The notes below the pieces were generated by a model, which made no database searches, was not told the origin of the DNA, and was given only the letters and a program-made list of their open reading frames with translations. Below are positions 42,070-48,087 of a stretch of DNA of 64,000 nucleotides, one piece after another (positions within the stretch are counted from its first letter, which is position 1; every line of letters starts with the position of its first letter). Source of the stretch: CAMASH01 sp041746635 (GTDB lineage Bacteria > Verrucomicrobiota > Verrucomicrobiia > Chthoniobacterales > Terrimicrobiaceae); contig JBGTGQ010000089.1 in assembly GCA_041746635.1 (NCBI GenBank), positions 8,740 through 72,739 of the forward strand. The letters are read 5' to 3'. A program made the position numbers and the translations under genes.

Positions 42070-43472
42070 CCGACCGAGCCCTCCATTTCGAGGTCAATGA
42101 GGCGCTTGAGTTCCACCGAGTATTCCATCGGAAACTGCTGAACGAGATCGTTGACGAAGCCATTGACTGCGAGGCTCATGGCCGCGCCTTCGGAAATCCC
42201 GCGCTGCTGCATGTAGAAGATCTGCTCCGCGCTGATCTGGCTCACGCTGGCTTCGTGCTGGCAGGAATTGCCTTGGCCGCGCACGGAAATGGCGGGATAG
42301 GTGTCGGTGCGAGCGGTGGAATTGATTAGCAGGGCGTCGCACTCGGTGTTGTTTTTACAACCCTTGAGATGCTTGGGCATGTGGACGAGGCCGCGATAAG
42401 TGGCGCGGCCCGTGCCGACGCTGATCGATTTCGAGACGATGTTGCTGGTGGTCTCATCGGCGGCATGGATCATTTTTGCGCCGGTGTCCTGATGCTGGCC
42501 GTCGCCGGCCAGGGCGATTGAAATGACTTCGCCGCGGGCTTTGCGGCCCTTCATGACCACGCCGGGATACTTCATGGTCAGACGCGAACCGATGTTGCAG
42601 TCGATCCATTTGATCTCGGCTTCCTCGTGGGCGAGACCGCGTTTGGTCACGAGATTGAAAACGTTCGGGCTCCAGTTTTGCACCGTGACGTATTGGATTT
42701 TCGCACCCTTGAGCGCGACCAGTTCGACCACGGCGCTGTGCAATGTGGCGGTCTCGAATTTCGGCGCGGTGCAGCCTTCCATGTACATGACCTCGCTGCC
42801 CTCGTCGGCAATGATGAGGGTGCGTTCGAATTGACCGAAATTTTCCGCGTTGATGCGGAAGTAGGCTTGGAGCGGATGCTTCACCTTCACGCCCGGGGGC
42901 ACGTAGATGAACGACCCGCCGGAGAAGACGGCGCTGTTCAGCGCACTAAACTTATTGTCACCGGTGGGGATGACCTTGCCGAACCATTTGCGGAAAATCT
43001 CCGGGTGCTTGAGCAGGCCTTCGCCCGAACCGACAAAAATGACACCCTGTTCGCCGACCGCCGCCTTGATGTTCGAATAAGCTGCCTCGCTGTCGAATTG
43101 GGCCTCGACGCCGGCGAGGAATTTGCGCTCCTGCTCGGGAATGCCCAGGCGTTCAAAGGTGAGCTTCATTTCCTCCGGCACGTCGTCCCAGGACCGTTTC
43201 GGCTGGGTGCCCTGCGAGAGGTAATAGCGGATGTTGTTAAAAATGATGTTGTCGAGATCGTGGCTGGCCCAATGCGTCGGCATGGGTTTCTCCAGGAATT
43301 TGCGGTAAGCATCGCGGCGGAATTCGCGCACCCATTCCGGGTCTTTCTTGATCTCGGAGATGTATTCAATGGTCTTTTCCGAAAGACCGGTGCCGGCGTC
43401 GAACTCGTAGTTGACGTCGTACCGGAAATCCCCGACCGAGCGGTCGATGCCGATATCTGTTTGGGTGTTCAT
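42066..43472 (-). CDS. sufB: Fe-S cluster assembly protein SufB
   Basis: A 468-residue scaffold protein. Diagnostic segments: 'SRFYLSQGTQPKRSWDDVPE'-like start region, 'VPPGVKVKHPLQAYFRINAE', 'MYMEGCTAPKFETATLHSAV' with the conserved cysteine, 'YPGVVMKGRKARGEVISIAL' and 'LINSTARTDTYPAISVRGQG'. These match SufB rather than SufD. It overlaps sufD by 4 bases and is separated from sufC by 68 bases that hold a dispersed repeat. It forms SufBC2D with SufC and SufD. Confidence 0.97.
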   Translation of the reverse strand: MNTQTDIGIDRSVGDFRYDVNYEFDAGTGLSEKTIEYISEIKKDPEWVREFRRDAYRKFLEKPMPTHWASHDLDNIIFNNIRYYLSQGTQPKRSWDDVPEEMKLTFERLGIPEQERKFLAGVEAQFDSEAAYSNIKAAVGEQGVIFVGSGEGLLKHPEIFRKWFGKVIPTGDNKFSALNSAVFSGGSFIYVPPGVKVKHPLQAYFRINAENFGQFERTLIIADEGSEVMYMEGCTAPKFETATLHSAVVELVALKGAKIQYVTVQNWSPNVFNLVTKRGLAHEEAEIKWIDCNIGSRLTMKYPGVVMKGRKARGEVISIALAGDGQHQDTGAKMIHAADETTSNIVSKSISVGTGRATYRGLVHMPKHLKGCKNNTECDALLINSTARTDTYPAISVRGQGNSCQHEASVSQISAEQIFYMQQRGISEGAAMSLAVNGFVNDLVQQFPMEYSVELKRLIDLEMEGSVG

Positions 43473-43483
43473 TGTATTTTAGT

Positions 43484-43538
43484 GGCGTCGGCATCCCGCC
43501 GATGTCTGGGTTGGTTCATCGGCTGGAAGCCGAGCTAC
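43484..43538. repeat. Dispersed GCATCGGC repeat within the suf operon
   Basis: GGCGTCGGCATCCCGCCGATG (43484-43504) plus CATCGGCTGGAAGCCGAGC (43517-43535) match the element at 61645-61702 with a few changes, and the part at 7633-7674. It fills the sufB-sufC gap within an operon. Confidence 0.6.
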
Positions 43539-43540
43539 TT

Positions 43541-44296
43541 TCATGCCGCGACTGCCGTCTTCTTTTCCACCCAATCGTAACCGTTGGCTTCGAGTTTGAG
43601 GGCAAGGTCTTTTTCTCCGCTCATGACGATGCGGCCGTCCACCATCACGTGAACCACATCGGGCACGATGTAATCTAAAAGGCGCTGGTAGTGGGTGATG
43701 ACGAGCAATCCGCGATCGGGTCCGCGCAGGGCGTTGACGCCGTCGGAAACAATCTTGAGGGCATCAATATCGAGGCCGCTGTCGGTTTCATCCAGCACGG
43801 CATAAGAAGGCTCCAACATGGCCATCTGCAGGATCTCGCAGCGTTTTTTTTCGCCGCCGGAAAATCCTTCGTTGACCGAGCGCGCGGTGAAGGCGCGGTC
43901 GATTTTGAGGGCGTCCATTTTGACGTAGAGCCGTTTGTAATACGCCACGGCATCGAGTTCCTCGCCCTCGGCCAAACGGGCCTGCACGGCGGCGCGCAGG
44001 AAATTGGCAATGGTCACGCCGGGAACTTCCATGGGATATTGAAAGGCCAGAAACAGGCCGGCGCGGGAACGCGCGTCCGGTTCCAGGCCGAGAATGCTCT
44101 GGCCATCCATCTGAACATCACCGCCGGTGACTTCGTAACTCGGGTGTCCGGCCATGACCTTGGCCAGGGTGCTTTTGCCCGAGCCGTTCTTGCCCATGAT
44201 GGCGTGGACTTCGCCCTTGGGGACTTCGAGGTTCAGGCCCTTGAGGATTTCCTTGCCGGCGATGTTGGCGTGCAGATTTTGGATGGAGAGACTCAT
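43541..44296 (-). CDS. sufC: Fe-S cluster assembly ATPase SufC
   Basis: A 251-residue ABC ATPase. Walker A 'AIMGKNGSGKSTLAKVMAGH', signature 'EGFSGGEKKRCEILQMAMLE' and Walker B 'PSYAVLDETDSGLDIDALKI' are the SufC-specific forms. It drives conformational change of SufBD. The ATG at 44296 overlaps the TGA of fur (ATGA) and lies 3 bases after the 63-bp repeat. A longer frame to 44371 would read the repeat as protein and is not credible. Confidence 0.97.
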   Translation of the reverse strand: MSLSIQNLHANIAGKEILKGLNLEVPKGEVHAIMGKNGSGKSTLAKVMAGHPSYEVTGGDVQMDGQSILGLEPDARSRAGLFLAFQYPMEVPGVTIANFLRAAVQARLAEGEELDAVAYYKRLYVKMDALKIDRAFTARSVNEGFSGGEKKRCEILQMAMLEPSYAVLDETDSGLDIDALKIVSDGVNALRGPDRGLLVITHYQRLLDYIVPDVVHVMVDGRIVMSGEKDLALKLEANGYDWVEKKTAVAA

Positions 44297-44790
44297 GAAA
44301 TTTTCGATTTGAAAGCCTGGCCGTTGCTTCGCATCCGTTGCAGGCGATTTTGGATTTTCGATTGGCTGCATGAAGCGCAGAGACCGCGCAGGGTGATTTC
44401 GCTGTGGGTCACCGTGAGACCCTTGGGGAGGTCGAAGGCGCGTTCAAGGTGCCGGCCGGTGGCGAGAGGGACGTCGTGGACCTTGGCACAATGTTGGCAG
44501 ACAAAGTGTCCGTGTTCTTGGAGATTGGCGCAAAAGCGGGTGGCTTCGCGCTCGACATTGACCTGCCGGGCGAGTCCGCAAGAGACCAGCGTTTCCAGGC
44601 AGTTGTAAACCGTGGCCAGGGAGATGTGTGGCATGTGCTGCTTGGTGCGCAGGAAAACCTCCGTGGCCGTGGGATGGTCGCGCTTGGCCAGCAAGACGTC
44701 ATAGACTTCACGGCGCTGGGGAGTAAGGCGATGGCCGCTATGGCTGATCGTCTTCTCGTAGCCTGAGGGCTCATGCGGAGCGGGTTTCAT
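44293..44790 (-). CDS. Fur-family metalloregulator heading the suf operon
   Basis: A 165-residue regulator. The winged helix has 'HSGHRLTPQRREVYDVLLAK' (~17-36) and 'ISLATVYNCLETLVSCGLAR' (~56-75). Metal sites include 'RFCANLQEHGHFVCQHCAKV' (Zn Cys pair CQHC) and a second pair in 'LRGLCASC'. It is closer to the PerR/Fur-like branch than to Zur. It is the first gene of fur-sufC-sufB-sufD and probably represses the operon in response to iron or peroxide. The last ~22 residues ('SKIQNRLQRMRSNGQAFKSK') come from the 63-bp repeat (44300-44362) and have replaced the natural tail. The TGA overlaps the sufC ATG. Confidence 0.92.
   Translation of the reverse strand: MKPAPHEPSGYEKTISHSGHRLTPQRREVYDVLLAKRDHPTATEVFLRTKQHMPHISLATVYNCLETLVSCGLARQVNVEREATRFCANLQEHGHFVCQHCAKVHDVPLATGRHLERAFDLPKGLTVTHSEITLRGLCASCSQSKIQNRLQRMRSNGQAFKSKIS
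44300..44362 (-). repeat. 63-bp dispersed element, copy B (before sufC)
   Basis: The reverse complement is identical to 9111-9173 at 61 of 63 bases; only positions 11 and 19 differ (A to C). It encodes the C-terminus of the Fur-like regulator and ends 3 bases before the sufC ATG, the same arrangement as hisH-hisA. Confidence 0.85.
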
Positions 44791-44821
44791 ATCCCCACTG
44801 TATCTGCGACCGAATCCTAAT

Positions 44822-44836
44822 CAATAATAATTCTAA
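44822..44836. promoter_or_regulatory. Fur/PerR-type operator upstream of fur-suf
   Basis: The minus strand reads TTAGAATTATTATTG, matching the PerR-box consensus TTATAATNATTATAA at 11 of 14 defined positions. It is AT-rich in a GC-rich genome, 32 bases upstream of the fur start and between fur and the divergent superoxide dismutase gene, so it could control both. Confidence 0.5.
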
Positions 44837-45000
44837 TTTGTCTTCGCGGAGGGATGCGGATTGACTCGCCTGGCGGGAGTCACCAAATTTTCCGCCGCAG
44901 AGATCAGCAGGACCTCGAAAACAACGCCGCGAGGCCAAAGCGCGGTAATTTTTACATACGGCCGGTTGCATGACCGTCCGCGATTTGTAGTCTGATCTTT

Positions 45001-45762
45001 ATGCAAACTCCCGACTACACTTCGGTCAGCGGTTTCAGCCGCCGATCCGCTCTCCGTCTTGGCCTCGGCTCCATCGCCGCCGCGCTTTTCGCCAATTCCT
45101 GGCAGGGACAGGCCTTCGCCCAAACTCCGAGCGCGCCCGCGCCAACCGGTCCTTACACCCTGCCGCCGTTGCCGTATCCTTACGAGGCGCTGGAGCCGCA
45201 CATCGACACGTGGACCATGCAGATCCACCACGATAAACATCACAAGGCCTACGTGGACAATGCCAACAAGCTCCTGGCCGACCAGCCCGAGCTGGCCAAG
45301 CTTTCTCCCGAAGAGTTGCTCAAGAATCTCGACAAGGCCCCGGAGGCCATTCGCGCGGGCCTGCGCAATAACGTGGGCGGACACGTCAACCATTCGCTCT
45401 TCTGGCAAATGATGTCGCCCAAGGGTGGAGGCAAACCCGCCGGGGATCTGGCCAAGGCGATTGATGGAAACTTCGGTTCCTTCGAGGAGTTTCAAAAGCA
45501 GCTCAACGAAGCGGCGACCAAGCGTTTCGGCAGCGGCTGGGCCTGGCTCGTGCTGAAGGATGGCAAGCTAGAGATCATTTCGTCCGCCAATCAGGACGCT
45601 CCAATCATGGATGGCCTCACCCCGCTTCTTGGCCTCGACGTGTGGGAACACGCTTATTATTTGAAATACCAAAACCGCCGTCCCGATTACCTTACCGCGT
45701 GGTGGAATGTGGTGAATTGGGATTTCGTGAGCGGGCAATACGCCAAGTCGCTCAAAGGTTGA
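45001..45762 (+). CDS. sodA: Tat-exported Mn/Fe superoxide dismutase
   Basis: A 253-residue enzyme converting superoxide to H2O2 and O2. The N-terminus carries a twin-arginine signal ('FSRRSALRLGLGSIAAALFA') ending near residue ~40 ('AFAQ'), so the folded metalloenzyme would be exported. Metal ligands are His in 'IHHDKHHKAYVDNANKL' and 'GGHVNHSLFWQMM', plus Asp/His in 'GLDVWEHAYYLKYQ'. The residues around them lean toward the Mn type. The gene is divergent from fur and shares the region with a Fur/PerR-like box. The cytoplasmic versus periplasmic location is the main odd feature. Confidence 0.92.
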   Translation: MQTPDYTSVSGFSRRSALRLGLGSIAAALFANSWQGQAFAQTPSAPAPTGPYTLPPLPYPYEALEPHIDTWTMQIHHDKHHKAYVDNANKLLADQPELAKLSPEELLKNLDKAPEAIRAGLRNNVGGHVNHSLFWQMMSPKGGGKPAGDLAKAIDGNFGSFEEFQKQLNEAATKRFGSGWAWLVLKDGKLEIISSANQDAPIMDGLTPLLGLDVWEHAYYLKYQNRRPDYLTAWWNVVNWDFVSGQYAKSLKG

Positions 45763-45764
45763 AA

Positions 45765-45828
45765 CTGGAGGGATGCGGGCTCTCGCATCCTTGGAATTTT
45801 GGGATGCAAGGGCCTGCATCCGTCCATG
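45765..45828. repeat. Dispersed GGAGGGATGCGGG repeat after sodA
   Basis: GGAGGGATGCGGGCTCTCGC, then GGATGCAAGGGCCTGCATCC, forms local hairpins and matches the repeat family seen at 4500-4566 and 44848-44882. It lies between sodA and the HMG-CoA reductase gene. Confidence 0.55.
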
Positions 45829-45869
45829 CGCTTTTCCGTTCGATCACGACGGGCTGAAATAAGCTCGAA

Positions 45870-47177
45870 ATGGCGGGCATTTTGCCCATGATGCCGCCAA
45901 TGCCTTCGAGTTCCCACAATGCGTCCTCTCACGTGGACCGCTTGGCCTCCGGCAGTCTTCCTGCGGATGTGTTGCAACACCTGCGACCGCGTTTCGATCC
46001 GCTTCCGCCGCGTGTCCCTGGGGCGTCCCTTTCGTCCGAGGAAGCCATCAATCGGCGCTGGGCCCTGCTTCCCGCTGCGGGAGAGGCCAAAGCGGTTCTG
46101 TGGTCGGGCCAGGATCTTGCGGAATATTCCGGGAATATCGAAAATTTGATTGGCACGATTTCGATGCCATTGGCCATTGCGGGCCCCTTGCGCGTCAATG
46201 GCTGCGCAGCCCGGGGTGATTATTATGTGCCGCTGGCCACGACCGAAGCGGCGTTGGTCGCCTCCTACACCAGAGGATGTCAGTTGCTCAGCGAAAGCGG
46301 AGGCTGCACCACGCTCATTCTGGCGGAAGGGGTCAGCCGGGCACCGGGCTTTGTTTTTTCCGATCTGCAGGAAGTCGGGACCTTCGTCACTTGGGTGCTG
46401 ACGCAAAAGGAAACGTTTGCCCAGGAAGCCGAAGCGACCACCCGCCATGGCAAGTTGCTCGATATGCGCCTCACCGTGGAAGGCAATCATGTATACGTGA
46501 CCTTCGAATATTTCACCGCCGACGCAGCCGGACAAAACATGGTGACCATCGCGACCCAGGCGATCTGCGATTACATCCGCGATCATTCGCCGGTGCGGCC
46601 GCGGCACATGTTTGTGGAAGCCAATCTCTCCGGGGACAAGAAGGCCAGCGCACAATCCTTTCAAACGGTGCGCGGACGCAAAGTCGCGGCCGAGTGCCTG
46701 ATTCCGGCGGAAGGACTGAAGAAGCGTCTTCACACCGACGCCTCAGCCCTGGAGGAATACTGGAGGATGTCGGCTCTGGGCGGAGTGCTGAGTGGAACGA
46801 TCGGAGTGCAGGGGCATTATGCGAACGGATTGGCCGCTCTTTTCATTGCGACCGGACAGGATGCAGCCTGCGTCTCAGAGGCGGCCGTGGGAGTTACCCG
46901 CTTCGAGGCCAGGCCCGATGGCAGCCTTTACGCGGCAGTGACGCTTCCCAACCTCATCGTGGGAACCGTCGGGGGGGGCACGGGACTGCCGAGCCAGTCC
47001 GCCTGTCTGGAGATTCTTGGCCTCAAGGGAACCGGTCAGGCCCGGGCGCTGGCCGAAGTCGCGGCGGCGCTCGCCCTGGCCGGAGAGTTGTCCATCATCG
47101 GGGCCATGGCGGCGGGGCATTTCACCCGGGCTCACGCGAAACTTGCGCGGCAAAAACCCTCTCATGCCAGCCCCTGA
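45870..47177 (+). CDS. HMG-CoA reductase (class I-like), first gene of a seven-gene operon
   Basis: A 435-residue NAD(P)H-dependent reductase of 3-hydroxy-3-methylglutaryl-CoA to mevalonate. All four catalytic residues of the class I enzyme are visible: Glu in 'IENLIGTISMPLAIAGPL' (~92-109), Lys in 'EANLSGDKKASAQSF', Asp in 'ATGQDAACVSEAA' and His in 'IGAMAAGHFTRAHAKLAR'. 'DGSLYAAVTLPNLIVGTVGG' is the NADP-binding/cofactor segment. Most bacteria make isoprenoids by the MEP pathway, and no other mevalonate-pathway gene is near, so a dedicated role in this operon is likely. It overlaps the UbiA-like gene by 14 bases. The start ATG is the first of several and is not certain. Confidence 0.93.
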   Translation: MAGILPMMPPMPSSSHNASSHVDRLASGSLPADVLQHLRPRFDPLPPRVPGASLSSEEAINRRWALLPAAGEAKAVLWSGQDLAEYSGNIENLIGTISMPLAIAGPLRVNGCAARGDYYVPLATTEAALVASYTRGCQLLSESGGCTTLILAEGVSRAPGFVFSDLQEVGTFVTWVLTQKETFAQEAEATTRHGKLLDMRLTVEGNHVYVTFEYFTADAAGQNMVTIATQAICDYIRDHSPVRPRHMFVEANLSGDKKASAQSFQTVRGRKVAAECLIPAEGLKKRLHTDASALEEYWRMSALGGVLSGTIGVQGHYANGLAALFIATGQDAACVSEAAVGVTRFEARPDGSLYAAVTLPNLIVGTVGGGTGLPSQSACLEILGLKGTGQARALAEVAAALALAGELSIIGAMAAGHFTRAHAKLARQKPSHASP

Positions 47178-48087
47178 AACCGGCGTTTTGCGCTGGTGGA
47201 TTTATCAGCGGGAACGTTTTCCCATCGTTGCGCACGGTCCGCTGATTCTGGCGTTCAGCCTCTGCGCGGTGTGCTTTTCCGCCCTCCTGCGCGGCGCAGA
47301 TCGCTTTCCGGCGTGGCCGATTATCGCGGTGGCATTTTTCTCATCCTTTTTCTCGTTTCTTCACTTGCGGCTGGCGGACGAGTTCAAGGACTTTGACGAA
47401 GATTCCCGCTACCGGCCATATCGGGCCGTTCCGCGTGGCCTGGTTACGCTGCGCGAATTGGGCGTCCTGTGGGTGATCACCGGACTGCTGCAACTGGCTC
47501 TCGCCATCGCGCTGAATGTTCGTCTGGTTCCGTTCCTGCTTGTGACCTGGCTCTATCTTGGCCTCATGAGCCGGGAGTTTTTCTGCCGGAAGTGGCTCAA
47601 GGCCCATCCCTTCACCTACATGTGGACGCACATGTTCATCATGCCGCTGATCGATTTTTACGCGACCTCCTGCGACTGGCTGCTCGCATCAGGACATCCG
47701 CCGGCGGGATTGTCTTGGTTTGTGTTAGTCAGCTTTCTCAACGGTTTCATCATTGAGATCGGCCGCAAGATCCGGGCTCCCGGTGACGAGGAACCAGGGG
47801 TCGAAACCTACTCGATGATCTGGGGTCGCCGGAGAGCTGTCGGGGGCTGGCTCTTGGCCATGGCGTTGACCGGAGGTGTCGCGCTGGTCGCGGCCAGCAA
47901 GATTGGATTTCTTCTTCCGGTGGCGATTGGTCTGGGCGGCTTGTTGGCCGGATCGGTTTTTGTGGGGGTGCGTTTTCTTGGTGCTCCCCAAAGCGGCAAG
48001 GCCTTCGAGGCGTTGTCCGGTGTTTGGACTTTGTGCCTTTATCTTTTTCTGGGCGTCATTCCTCTTGCTTGGAAGTTGCTGACATGA
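47164..48087 (+). CDS. UbiA-family prenyltransferase with DEFKDFDED motif
   Basis: A 307-residue integral membrane protein with about eight helices. The first Asp-rich motif is 'RLADEFKDFDEDSRYRPYRA' (~76-95) with 'VPRGLVTLRELG' after it. The second region is 'IIEIGRKIRAPGDEEPGVET' with 'YSMIWGRRRAVGGW'. This differs from the 4-hydroxybenzoate enzymes (NxxxDxxxD) and marks a distinct UbiA subfamily that may use other acceptors. It would transfer a prenyl group from a prenyl diphosphate to an unknown substrate. The start ATG at 47164 lies inside the HMG-CoA reductase gene, and its TGA overlaps the next ATG by 4 bases. Confidence 0.85.
   Translation: MPAPETGVLRWWIYQRERFPIVAHGPLILAFSLCAVCFSALLRGADRFPAWPIIAVAFFSSFFSFLHLRLADEFKDFDEDSRYRPYRAVPRGLVTLRELGVLWVITGLLQLALAIALNVRLVPFLLVTWLYLGLMSREFFCRKWLKAHPFTYMWTHMFIMPLIDFYATSCDWLLASGHPPAGLSWFVLVSFLNGFIIEIGRKIRAPGDEEPGVETYSMIWGRRRAVGGWLLAMALTGGVALVAASKIGFLLPVAIGLGGLLAGSVFVGVRFLGAPQSGKAFEALSGVWTLCLYLFLGVIPLAWKLLT

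Noticed and set aside
44297..44371. N-terminal extension of SufC
   Set aside because: The 25 extra residues are translated from the 63-bp repeat and overlap the Fur-like gene; SufC proteins start at 'MSLSIQNLHANI'.
48024..48083. Upstream start for the dikinase-like gene
   Set aside because: It would overlap the UbiA-family gene by 64 bases and adds a peptide in its frame; the ATG at 48084 gives a standard ATGA overlap.
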